Assembly: GCA_035277145.1 (NCBI GenBank)
Contig: DATELA010000030.1
Span: forward strand, 1 to 42,180
Source: DASRAP01 sp035277145
Lineage (GTDB): Bacteria; Gemmatimonadota; Gemmatimonadetes; Gemmatimonadales; Gemmatimonadaceae
Direction of reading: 5' to 3'
Length of the DNA: 42,180 bases
Position numbers and translations under genes: made by a program. Position 1 is the stretch's first letter. Every line of letters begins with the position of its first letter. The notes beneath the pieces were generated by a model. It was not told where the DNA came from. It did no database searches and saw nothing but the letters and a program-made list of their open reading frames with translations. Positions 31,401-38,989 of this stretch are shown here, piece by piece.

Positions 31401-33373
31401 CTCGTGGTCACGGCAAGAGTGCCGCTGCCGGATAGCACGAGTGATCCGGTGCCAATAATCGATCCGAACTCTGCGTCAACTTTTCCGCTGACCGTCAACA
31501 CGCTCGTGAGGTTGAGCGTCGCGCCGCTGCCCATCGACAGACTTGCGATCGTCGTGGACGACGCCAGCACCGGGTCGAAATCGATTGGGAAAATGCCGAC
31601 GTTCGACGCAGCTGTCGGAACGCCGGCAGGCGACCAGTTGTTCGCGTTCGTCCAGCTCGCGCTCACCGCGCCCGTCCACACTTTGTCTACGCCCGGCGGA
31701 ACTGCGGTCGCCGTAAAGAACACCGCGCCACCAAACGGCGGCGTCGCCCACGACGCGGACACGTCAACCGATTGATTGCCGACGGTCGCACCGAGCGTCC
31801 ACGTACGGCTCGACTGACCGGTCGCGTCCGTCAGCGTGCCCGCGCCACCGAGCGCTCCGCCGCCGAACACAGGTCCCCACGTCACGCTGATTCCCGGCAC
31901 ACCATTGCCGAGCGAATCCCTGACGGCGATAACGAGTGGCTGTGGTAGCAGCGCCGACAACGCGGCCACCTGCGAACCGCCCGACACGATATCGACCGTG
32001 AGCGGCGGTGCCGGATTCACGGTGAATCCCGAGGACGTCGCGTTCGTCAGGCTCGGTGATGATGCAACCAGCGTATACGCTGCAGCGTTGCGGTTGAGCC
32101 GAACATTGTTGAACGTCGCGATACCCGCGACCGCGTTCACCGTCAGCGTTCCGCTCAGCGTCGCTCCACCCGGATTCGCACCCAGTGCGAGCGTAATCGG
32201 ACCGGTGAACGACGTGACCGTCGCACCTTGTCCATCCAACGCAGCCACCATCGGCGCCGGCGAAATCGGAATGCCCGCCGTCACTGTACTCGGCCCAGTA
32301 ACGAACTGGAGCGCGGTTGGACCAACGGACGCTGCGGTTGCGCTGAAGGTTGCAGGCGTCGCGATTCCGGCCACTGTCGCGCTTACACTTTGCGCGCCGA
32401 CGAGCGCGCCGAGCAGCCACGTGGTTTGCGCGCGGCCGTTGGCGTCGGTGATCGCGCTTGGCGTTCCGACGCTACCGCCACCACCGGTCACAGCGAACGT
32501 GACAGTCACACCTGGCACCGGCACGCCATCACTCGCTTTGACTTCGACGATGAGCGGCTGCGGAAGCGTTTGCGCGATGCCCGCGTTTTGTCCGCTGCCG
32601 GAAACGACGGTAATCGTCGCGGGCGGCAGCAACACGCCAACGACAACGGTGTCGGCTTGACCAGTCAGCAACTCAGCAACAATTCGCGCCGAGCCACGCA
32701 CGGAAAGCGCGGTGCCGGTGCCCGCGACCGGCGACGTGATGTTGGCGACGAGCGGATCGAGTGAGCGCCACGCGATTGGCGTTCCCGGAATTGGCTGCGC
32801 CTGACCGTCGAACGCGACGGCGGTGAATGTGAAGCCTGCGCCTGCGAGCACGGAGAACGGTTGCTCGGCGATGGCGACACTCGCGGCATTTGCTCCGGGT
32901 CCGACGTAATCGACTTGCAACGACACGGGCTCCGGCGGTGGCGCGCCCGGCACAATCGGAACGGCATACACGATCGTCGGGCCCGCGCGAAATACGACAT
33001 CGCCCGCAGCGTTGATGTACTCGAGCGTCATCGCGAGCGGTAAACCTTCAGGCGGCGTGTCAGCCGCAAGCGGCACGCGCAACGTGAGCGTGAGTTCACC
33101 CGTCGCGGGATAATTCACGACCGTATCGATGGCGGTGCTCTCGTCCTGACGCACCAGCAGCACGCGCACGCGATTGAACGGCACGAGCGCCGAGCCACCG
33201 ATTTGCGCAGCGGTCGGAAATTCCGTGAGGAACGCGATGTTGTTCGAGAGTCTGGTACTGCCCGGTCCCGTGCTATCCGACGAACAGCTCAGCGTGGTTG
33301 CGACCACCGCGATACCAAACACGGCAGCACGTCGTGCAACGCGGCCGATCATGCGGAGTAGCGACATCGGCAT
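28466..33373 (-). CDS. very large lipoprotein with Ig-like domains and beta-repeat C-terminal part
   Basis: This protein of about 1635 residues has a signal peptide with lipobox (AVFGIAVVATTLSC) followed by SSDSTGPGS, a spacer common on surface lipoproteins. After an N-terminal domain (about 30-190) come Big_1-type bacterial Ig domains (about 250-620; PQPLIVEVKASDGVPVPGV, TDANGRAQTTWLLG). From WTGAVSASWTNANNWSPAG onward (about 640) runs a roughly 1000-residue series of beta repeats. At least four units carry a GGNFSQGGV...FAA..H.T...GA...V.F..P..SFFR.L consensus. This is a parallel beta-helix-like surface filament or adhesin design without a visible autotransporter barrel or enzyme site. GTG 33379 and ATG 33367 or 33352 are alternative starts; 33373 is the first ATG. 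Flanked by family A palindromes on both sides. Confidence 0.85.
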   Translation of the reverse strand: MPMSLLRMIGRVARRAAVFGIAVVATTLSCSSDSTGPGSTRLSNNIAFLTEFPTAAQIGGSALVPFNRVRVLLVRQDESTAIDTVVNYPATGELTLTLRVPLAADTPPEGLPLAMTLEYINAAGDVVFRAGPTIVYAVPIVPGAPPPEPVSLQVDYVGPGANAASVAIAEQPFSVLAGAGFTFTAVAFDGQAQPIPGTPIAWRSLDPLVANITSPVAGTGTALSVRGSARIVAELLTGQADTVVVGVLLPPATITVVSGSGQNAGIAQTLPQPLIVEVKASDGVPVPGVTVTFAVTGGGGSVGTPSAITDANGRAQTTWLLGALVGAQSVSATVAGIATPATFSATAASVGPTALQFVTGPSTVTAGIPISPAPMVAALDGQGATVTSFTGPITLALGANPGGATLSGTLTVNAVAGIATFNNVRLNRNAAAYTLVASSPSLTNATSSGFTVNPAPPLTVDIVSGGSQVAALSALLPQPLVIAVRDSLGNGVPGISVTWGPVFGGGALGGAGTLTDATGQSSRTWTLGATVGNQSVDVSASWATPPFGGAVFFTATAVPPGVDKVWTGAVSASWTNANNWSPAGVPTAASNVGIFPIDFDPVLASSTTIASLSMGSGATLNLTSVLTVSGKVDAEFGSIIGTGSLVLSGSGTLAVTTSTTTAVFVDGNYTLSGSTETGPLEVKGTLDFDQFGIVGTGTFQTNNTGTIKMAAPSAGLLWTGNMFFNGGDESGLLTAGIITVTGNFTQSAVNSNKSFVAAEALSLIFTEGGAQTINFATPDTATLSPVCAASCAGTLSISKTGGTVTFLSAASARGTFSVDGPITVNSIGAAGSPRVITVGSTFASVDPVATVRITRLRLASTPLLNLSTTTIDTIGFVGNASQTIPGNLTFGVVQILGSPFLNGPLTTTGDLIVANGSLSTGILTLGGFRVNVGGNLLVTNGGTVVMAGATDSLVVAGNAVFNGGPNSMTGGVLVVGGNFSQGGVGAVFAASGTHKTVLNGAGLQAVGFADPVQSFFRRLFVEKSSGSVNLATSVAVNGVFRASTSVTGASPVRLTADTLWGAIGSNVTPFVFELKRQLADSGTFSPDTVVFLDGLNTSIQLNFAGFGNYVYKSIRAAKLINTISFGAANLSLQNDLVISSGTLITNGAKVAVNGGLRTEGGGALQMTGAGDSVGVAGDVNFAGGSTSTIMTNGVLTVGGNFSQGGVTSSFAATANHRTKFQGAAAGFHTIVFTNPTTSFFRDLILLKPAGSGQEIRLFSNVLVTDSMTVQGGTDLTSSTNQRLQVQGRFIYVGGGGPVVRPFVLELTTIGPALDSTQINLPKFRPDTLVFLGTANYTLPFSNYTALRSVRVATTGIVDMFVGSANDTLGGDLHISSGRFQLNSSTTLVQKLRTTNTGALGMSGGQITVRDSTIFGGGNVNPNLIGGTIRAMGHFVQTGVNSTSSFNADPPHTVEFAGTSSQNVSFGTGGFGTTLSHFGNLRITNTTGVNFQSNVLTHVLVDLDPLTQPKVFGNGFTLTAEGVNVRNMLFDNTLVSIVDNQPITAFDTVTFQNYPTNPNILTVARSAPITPQFNGMFFPTVGFTGRYIVVNDPNLTTGGTFGLVITQATPVSLPLAQCQRLNGATLSWNFQPITGC

Positions 33374-33746
33374 ACTCACTGAGGCGGAATTGTGGGACCG
33401 CGCGGCAATCGCGCTCGGGCTGGACCGGCGTCAAAACTATGTATTTCCAGTCGCGCCTGCGAGGTGATCCCCCTCTGAAATCCGGCTTCGGCGGTCGGGT
33501 TCTGTGAGCGAAGTCACGCCTATCGCGTATTGGCCCCGCCTTCGCCAAGCGCCGCAACTACAAACGCAACGCAGAGCCGCAGAGGACGCGGAGGCTCGCA
33601 GAGAAGGACTTGTGGTAGCCGCGCTCACCGAGCCCGCACTGGCCGTGCGAGAGCTGTTACCAACAATCAGTTCTCTGCGGTCCTCTGCGTTCTCCGCGGC
33701 TCTGCGTTGCGTTTAGCGATTTCGGCGCCGCGACACACCGCGCCGC
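33374..33746. other. intergenic region with leader of the lipoprotein gene and family A copy 3
   Basis: About 180 bp just upstream of the lipoprotein gene (33374-33555) hold its promoter. On the - strand, GGAAATACATAGTTTTGACG (about 33424-33443) is an AT-rich patch and includes TAGTTTTG, which matches the TAnnTTTG -7 element known in Bacteroidota. No matching upstream box is seen, so I only note it. The rest is the palindrome at 33556-33715. No gene is seen. Confidence 0.4.
33556..33715 (-). repeat. GCAGAG-type long palindrome (family A, copy 3)
   Basis: Read on the - strand it matches copy 1 nearly base for base over CGCAGAGAACTGATTGTTGG and over the right-hand inner part, with a different tip. 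It begins 32 bp downstream of the leuS stop and has the same orientation as leuS. So all three copies in the window follow a stop codon in the sense direction of the upstream gene. Confidence 0.9.
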
Positions 33747-36248
33747 CTAGAGAACGACGTTGAGTAGCCGGCCCCTCACGAGGATGAGTTTCTTTGGCTC
33801 GCCCGTGATGAACTTGCCGACGGTCGCGTGCGCACGGGCCGCAGCGAATGCGTCGTCCTGCGAAACATCAGGTGCAACGGTCACGCTGCCGCGCGTCTTG
33901 CCGTTGATCTGTACGACGAGCTCGATTGTCTCCGCGGCAACAAGCCTCGCATCGTACGCTGGCCAGCCGCTGTCGAAGATGCTCTTGGTGTAGCCGAGCA
34001 GTTCCCAGAGTTCTTCGGCGACGTGCGGCGCGAACGGTGCGACGAGTTGCACGAGCGGCTCGACTTCCGCACGATGCGGCGCGCGCTCGCCGCGACGGAG
34101 CACGTTGATGTACTCCATCATCATCGCGATCGCGGTATTGTAGCTGAGCCGTGGAATGTCTTCGCTGACTTTCTTGATCGTCTGATGCAGCTTGCGCATC
34201 ACATCGCGATCGGGTTCGCCATTCTTCGTCGCCACTTGCACCGACGCCCACAGCCGGTCGAGGAATCGGCGCACGCCGCTGATTCCTGAGTCGCGGAAAT
34301 CGCCGCCTTCTTCGAACGGCCCGATGAACATCAGGTACGTGCGAAATGCATCGGCACCCGTCGTGTCGAAATACTCGTCGGGATTCACGACGTTGCCTTT
34401 GCTCTTCGACATCTTCGCGCCTTCGCGAATGATCAAACCGTGCGCGCGGAATCTCTTGAACGGTGACCAGAACGAAATGAGTCCTGCTTCGTGCAGCACG
34501 CGCGTCACGAACCGGCAATAGAGCAAGTGCAACACCGCGTGCTCATTGCCGCCGATGTAGCTGTCGACCGGTAACCACTTCTTCGTGAGTGCCGCATCGA
34601 ACGGTGCGCTCTGATCCGGCACGCTCGGATAGCGCAGGAAATACCAGGCCGAGTCGAGGAACGTGTCTGAGACGTCCGTCTCGCGTCGCGCGTCGGCACC
34701 GCACTTCGGACACTTGGTCTCGTACCAATCCTTGTGGCGCGCGAGCGGTGACACGCCGCTGTCATCGGGTTTGAAATCGTCGATATGCGGCAACAACACC
34801 GGCAATTGATCATCGGGTACAGGCTGCGGTCCGCATTTCGCGCAATGCACCATCGGAATGGGCGGACCCCAGTACCGCTGACGCGACACGCACCAATCGT
34901 GCAGCCGATAATTCGCCTTTGCCTCGGCGTGCACCGGCGCGAGTGCTTCAACAATGCGTTTCTTCGCGACCGCGACGGACAGTCCGCTGAACTGCTCGCT
35001 GTTGACCAGCGTTCCGTTTTCGTTGTCTTCGTACGCACTCGTGAGCGGCGTGCGCGCCGTATCACCGGACGCCGCAACAACGCGTTCGATCGGCAGGCCA
35101 TACTGTTTCGCAAAATCAAAGTCGCGCTGATCATGGCCGGGCACCGCCATGATCGCGCCCGTGCCGTACTCCATCAGCACATAGTCCGCGGTCCAGATTG
35201 GAATTGGTTTTCCCGTCGCGGGATTCGCTGCGTACGCACCGGTGAACGCGCCGGTTTTTTCCTTCGATGTTTTTCGCGTGACGAGATCCTGCTTCTTCGC
35301 GCGCTCCTGGTACGCGCGCACCGACGCGCGCTCTTCGTCCGTCGTGATTGCGTCGAGTAGCGGGTGCTCCGGCGCGACAACAAGGAACGTCGCGCCGTAA
35401 ATCGTGTCCGGCCGCGTCGTGAACACCGGAATCGCGTACTCGCTGCTCGACATCTCGCTCGTGACGCTCACCGCGGCCATCCCTGCGGCGCCGAGTGGAT
35501 CGAGCACACGGAACGTGATGCGCGCGCCTTCGGATTTTCCAATCCAGTTGCGCTGCGCAATCTTCGTCGAATCGGACCAATCGATTTCGTCGAGGTCCTT
35601 GAGCAGTTGTTCCGAGTAATCGCTGATTTTGAAATACCACTGCTCCATGACGCGCTGCTCGACGACCGCGCCGCACCGCTCGCACTTGCCGCCTTCGACT
35701 TGCTCGTTCGCGAGCACAGTCTTGTCGTTCGGACACCAGTTCACCGCGCCGCCTTTGCGATACACGAGGCCGCGCTTGAAGAGCGTCGTGAACACCCACT
35801 GCGTCCACTTGTAGTACGCGGGGTCCGTCGTGTCGACCTGATGACGCCAATCGATCATCAGACCGGCGCGATCCACCTGACGCCGGAAGTTCGCGATGTT
35901 GCGCGGAATCAACGTCCCCGGATGAATCCCCTGCTTGAGGGCGAAGTTTTCCGAGTGAATGCCGAACGCGTCGTACCCGAACGGCTCGAGCACATCGTAG
36001 CCCTGCATCCGGTGCCAGCGGCCGTGGATGTCGTTCCCGGTAAACGCATAGAGGTTTCCGACGTGCAGCCCTTCGGCCGACGGGTACGGAAACATCATGA
36101 GCTGGTAGTACGGCCGCTTCGCAGCGCGCACGTCGACGTGGTTGGTCCCACGCTCGATCCAGCGCGCCTGCCATTTTCGTTCAACGGCAAGCGGATCGTA
36201 CGGCGGATATGGCGATTCGGGTCGCGCCGACGCAGTGTTCACGGTCAT
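33747..36248 (-). CDS. leuS: leucyl-tRNA synthetase
   Basis: This 833-residue class Ia synthetase charges tRNA-Leu. It has YPSAEGLHVGN with the HIGH-type HVGN at 62-65, the CP1 editing domain (TTRPDTIYGATFLVVAPEHP; GTGAIMAVPGHDQRD), zinc-ribbon cysteines (CPND...CERCG; CAKCG; CPKCGAD), the WYFLRYPS and KMSKSKGN (612-619) signatures, the anticodon-binding domain and the C-terminal extension (VVQINGKTRGSV). Length is near the 860 of E. coli LeuS. ATG 36248 is preferred; a TTG at 36266 would add six residues. The start codon overlaps the ATG of the chemoreceptor-like gene on the + strand (CATG). The 3' end is followed by family A copy 3. No T-box is evident, and with essentially no leader space there is little room for one. 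Confidence 0.97.
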   Translation of the reverse strand: MTVNTASARPESPYPPYDPLAVERKWQARWIERGTNHVDVRAAKRPYYQLMMFPYPSAEGLHVGNLYAFTGNDIHGRWHRMQGYDVLEPFGYDAFGIHSENFALKQGIHPGTLIPRNIANFRRQVDRAGLMIDWRHQVDTTDPAYYKWTQWVFTTLFKRGLVYRKGGAVNWCPNDKTVLANEQVEGGKCERCGAVVEQRVMEQWYFKISDYSEQLLKDLDEIDWSDSTKIAQRNWIGKSEGARITFRVLDPLGAAGMAAVSVTSEMSSSEYAIPVFTTRPDTIYGATFLVVAPEHPLLDAITTDEERASVRAYQERAKKQDLVTRKTSKEKTGAFTGAYAANPATGKPIPIWTADYVLMEYGTGAIMAVPGHDQRDFDFAKQYGLPIERVVAASGDTARTPLTSAYEDNENGTLVNSEQFSGLSVAVAKKRIVEALAPVHAEAKANYRLHDWCVSRQRYWGPPIPMVHCAKCGPQPVPDDQLPVLLPHIDDFKPDDSGVSPLARHKDWYETKCPKCGADARRETDVSDTFLDSAWYFLRYPSVPDQSAPFDAALTKKWLPVDSYIGGNEHAVLHLLYCRFVTRVLHEAGLISFWSPFKRFRAHGLIIREGAKMSKSKGNVVNPDEYFDTTGADAFRTYLMFIGPFEEGGDFRDSGISGVRRFLDRLWASVQVATKNGEPDRDVMRKLHQTIKKVSEDIPRLSYNTAIAMMMEYINVLRRGERAPHRAEVEPLVQLVAPFAPHVAEELWELLGYTKSIFDSGWPAYDARLVAAETIELVVQINGKTRGSVTVAPDVSQDDAFAAARAHATVGKFITGEPKKLILVRGRLLNVVL

Positions 36249-37605
36249 GGAGGCTAGGTCAGCCAATTTAGCCGCGGGTGCGAAGCCGGAGCGGGCTTCG
36301 CGAGTGAGCGCACCGCCGCTCCCACCGCGACCGAAAAAACACTATCTCGACCAGATCACGACCGCGGGCTCGTGGTTCGGGCTCGGCGGATTCGTGCTTG
36401 GCGCCATCATTTTTCGCACTGAGCTGCGCGAGATGGCGGGCGACGGCCGGCTGTGGACCATGATCGGTCTCGCGTTGTTGCTCTTCATCGGCGCCGGCGC
36501 GATCGTGTTTCGCGCGGTGATTTCGCCGGTCGTTGGCGAACAATTGAAGGGCCTCGCCGAAGTCGCTGAAGCCGTCGCCGCGGGTGATCTCACCAAACAA
36601 CCGGTGGGCGCGCAGGAAGGCGGGCAGCTCGGACGACTCGGCCGCGCGATGATTGCGATGACGGCCGAATTGCGCCGCCTGACCGCACTGGTGCGCGACA
36701 GCACACACGAATCCGCGCGCCTCGCGGCCGAGATTACCGCGGGCACTGAAGACGTCGCGCGCGCCGCGCACGCGACGTCGGATGCCGCGTCACGACTGTC
36801 GACGCAGGCCGAAGACATGTCGACGGCAATTCGCGCGCTCGTTGAAGAATCGAAACGATTGGCGTCCGTTGCGCGTTCGCTCGACGACGGTGTTCGCGTC
36901 GGCGTCGAGCGCAACGAACGCTTGCGCTCGCTCGCCGACGCGAACCACCGTCGCCTCGAAGACAGCGCGCGCTCACTTGGCGTGCTCACTGAAGACGTGC
37001 GCTCCGGCACCGAAGCGACGGATGCGCTCGTCGGAGCAACCGAGGGCGTGCGCGAATTCGTCGTGCTCGTGCAGAAAATTGCGCGACAATCGAAACTGCT
37101 TGCGCTCAACGCAGCGATGGAAGCAGCGCGCGCCGGCGAACGCGGCGAAGGATTCGCGGTGGTCGCGCATGAAGTGCGCAGACTAGCAGCAACCGCGGCC
37201 GAAGCGGCTGAGCAAACGGATGCGCGAATTCGCGATGTGCTCGATCAGGTGCGCAATGCGCGCGAACTCGGCCGCCGCGCGGGCGAGACCGCAGGTCTCG
37301 TCCTCGCGGCGACCGAAACCGCGCGCGAATCATTCGAAGAAGTCGAGAAAGGCGTCGGTGAAGTGGAGCAGTGGACCGGCGACGTTTCCGCGACTGCACA
37401 AGCCGCCGCGGCGTTGGCAGCAGAACTCGATCGTCGCCTCGAAACCATGGTCGAGGGCACGCACGCATACGCGTCAGCCACACACGAAGTCGCTGCGGCG
37501 AGCGAAGAACAAAGCGCTACGACTGAAGAAATCGCCGGCGCCGCTCAGGCAATGGCACGCGCCGCGGATGAAGCGGCGGCGCGGGTAGCGGCCTTTAAAA
37601 CCTGA
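36247..37605 (+). CDS. methyl-accepting chemotaxis-like protein without a ligand domain
   Basis: This 452-residue membrane signalling protein has a Pro-rich cytoplasmic start, TM1 at about 41-57 (GSWFGLGGFVLGAIIF), a periplasmic turn of only about 12 residues (RTELREMAGDGR), TM2 at about 70-92 and a HAMP-like linker (VGEQLKGLAEVAEAVAAGDLTK). A long coiled coil ends in a receptor hairpin tip (about 278-320, containing IARQSKLLALNAAMEAARAG and GFAVVAHEVRRLA). With no periplasmic sensor it must detect membrane, cytoplasmic or partner-protein signals. ATG 36247 overlaps the leuS ATG; GTG 36304 (residue 20) is a plausible later start. No chemotaxis kinase, coupling protein or methyltransferase gene is in the window. 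A palindrome follows. Confidence 0.88.
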   Translation: MEARSANLAAGAKPERASRVSAPPLPPRPKKHYLDQITTAGSWFGLGGFVLGAIIFRTELREMAGDGRLWTMIGLALLLFIGAGAIVFRAVISPVVGEQLKGLAEVAEAVAAGDLTKQPVGAQEGGQLGRLGRAMIAMTAELRRLTALVRDSTHESARLAAEITAGTEDVARAAHATSDAASRLSTQAEDMSTAIRALVEESKRLASVARSLDDGVRVGVERNERLRSLADANHRRLEDSARSLGVLTEDVRSGTEATDALVGATEGVREFVVLVQKIARQSKLLALNAAMEAARAGERGEGFAVVAHEVRRLAATAAEAAEQTDARIRDVLDQVRNARELGRRAGETAGLVLAATETARESFEEVEKGVGEVEQWTGDVSATAQAAAALAAELDRRLETMVEGTHAYASATHEVAAASEEQSATTEEIAGAAQAMARAADEAAARVAAFKT

Positions 37606-37607
37606 AA

Positions 37608-37757
37608 TGCGAGAATCGAGGAGCGAAAAAAGAGGGGCGAGCAGCGAGGTCGAAGAAATGAGGCGCGGAGGATGAGAACGCTCGCTTCTCCTCCTCCGCG
37701 CCTCGGTTTCTTTCACCTCGCTTCTCAGCCCTCTGATTTCGATTCTCGATTCTCAGT
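37608..37757. terminator. long palindrome at a convergent junction (family D, copy 2)
   Basis: The centre stem GAGGCGCGGAGGA (about 37660-37672) / TCCTCCGCGCCTC (about 37692-37704) is flanked by long imperfect arms, GAGAATCGAGGAGCGAAAAAAG... on the left and ...CGATTCTCGATTCTCAG on the right. It fills the gap between the chemoreceptor-like (+) and Ntn-hydrolase (-) genes and can terminate both. Words are shared with bases 1-78. Confidence 0.8.
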
Positions 37758-37760
37758 AGT

Positions 37761-38840
37761 TCAGCGTCGCGCCGGCCTCTCCGTGCGCTTGTACAAATAC
37801 GCACACTTTTCCAAACGTGCGCCCGCGGAATCCGCAACGGCGTATTCAAACACATAGTCGCTGTTCGCCGGTCCTTCGTACGCCGACACGCCCGCGAACA
37901 CACCCGCTTTGTTGACGGCGTAGAACTGCAGGTCGAACGTCGGACGTCCATTCGCGCCGAGGAGTCGCGATTCGGTCATCGCAATCACGCGCTCGCACAC
38001 GGTCATCAGTGCTTGCTGCGGCGTCTTGCCCTGGCGCATCAACTCCACTGCGAGAAATGCGCCGCACACCTTGATGTTCGCTTCGCCGCGGCCCGTCGAG
38101 CCCGCGGCACCAACGGTGTTATCGCAGTACTGACCTGCGCCAATGATCGGCGAATCACCAACGCGCCCCGGAATTTTCCACGACATGCCGCTCGTCGTCG
38201 TCACCGAGCTGATGTCACCCGCGGCGTTCACCGCGTTCATGTTGATCGTGCCTGTCGTGAACTTGATGTTCACGTCGTCGCGATGATCGAGCCACGCATC
38301 ATTCGGATTCAGTTGTGATTTCCACCGCAGGAAATCCTGCCGCGTTTTTTCTGTCAGCAGATCTTGCGTCTTGAATCCCATTTTCAGAGCGAACCGTTTC
38401 GCATCGTTACCGACCAGCATGATATGGTCGGTGTAATCCATGATCGCTTTCGCGACCAATGACGGCGTTGCAACGTCTTCGAGACAACCAACCGCACCCG
38501 CGCGCTTCGTCGGACCGTGCATGCAACTCGCGTCGAGTTGCACGACGCCTTCTTCGTTTGGGAATCCACCCAATCCGACTGATTGATCTTCCGGATCGAG
38601 TTCCTGGATGTTCACGCCCGCGATGATCGCGTCGAGCGTGTCCGTACCAGCAACGATCTGGTCGTACGCGACTTTGACGCCGCGAATTCCGTTTGCCGAC
38701 GCAATCACAACCGGCCGCGTAAATGGCGCCGCCGGCAACGCCGTATTTGACGCGAGCGCGTGTCCAAGAGTGGGACCGAGACCTACCCCGGCCGCGGCTG
38801 CGGCGGCGGTGCCAATGAATTCACGTCGGGACTGCGACAC
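37761..38840 (-). CDS. Tat-exported N4-glycosylasparaginase / isoaspartyl peptidase-type Ntn hydrolase
   Basis: This 359-residue member of the asparaginase-2 (T2) family starts with a twin-arginine signal (SRREFIGTAAAAAAGVG). The autocatalytic cleavage site is FTTGTINMNAV, with Thr198 as the expected new N-terminus and nucleophile. SGMSWKIPGRVGDSPIIGAGQY, carrying the substrate-binding Arg-Asp, and GSTGRGE follow, so all key parts are present. Family enzymes hydrolyse GlcNAc-asparagine or isoaspartyl bonds; this subgroup resembles bacterial aspartylglucosaminidase. The N-terminal HGPTKRAGAV segment is typical. It probably works folded in the periplasm in glycopeptide or damaged-peptide turnover. 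ATG 38840 is the only start with the Tat motif. Divergent from the cyclic-nucleotide-binding gene. Confidence 0.93.
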   Translation of the reverse strand: MSQSRREFIGTAAAAAAGVGLGPTLGHALASNTALPAAPFTRPVVIASANGIRGVKVAYDQIVAGTDTLDAIIAGVNIQELDPEDQSVGLGGFPNEEGVVQLDASCMHGPTKRAGAVGCLEDVATPSLVAKAIMDYTDHIMLVGNDAKRFALKMGFKTQDLLTEKTRQDFLRWKSQLNPNDAWLDHRDDVNIKFTTGTINMNAVNAAGDISSVTTTSGMSWKIPGRVGDSPIIGAGQYCDNTVGAAGSTGRGEANIKVCGAFLAVELMRQGKTPQQALMTVCERVIAMTESRLLGANGRPTFDLQFYAVNKAGVFAGVSAYEGPANSDYVFEYAVADSAGARLEKCAYLYKRTERPARR

Positions 38841-38989
38841 GCGAAACTCCGATATGGTGATACCGCCAACCTACGGCACGCCGGAAAACGCGTAAAGTCA
38901 ATCCCGACACGGTTGTGATGCCCATGACTGGCGAAGTTGCCGGTCTATGGGTTATCCGTCTCTTGTGGGTGCACGGCTCTCCTTTACCG
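38841..38989. promoter_or_regulatory. divergent promoter region (Ntn hydrolase / cNMP-binding protein)
   Basis: This 149-bp gap lies between outward-facing genes. In-frame codons for the + gene reach back to 38915, but the encoded GLWVIRLLWVHGSPLP does not resemble family N-termini. CCGATATGGTGATACC (about 38850-38865) is an AT-richer patch. Promoters are not assignable with confidence. Confidence 0.35.

Noticed and set aside
35131..36174. 347-codon - strand frame inside leuS in another frame
   Set aside because: Out-of-frame shadow of leuS with Arg/Ala-rich composition.
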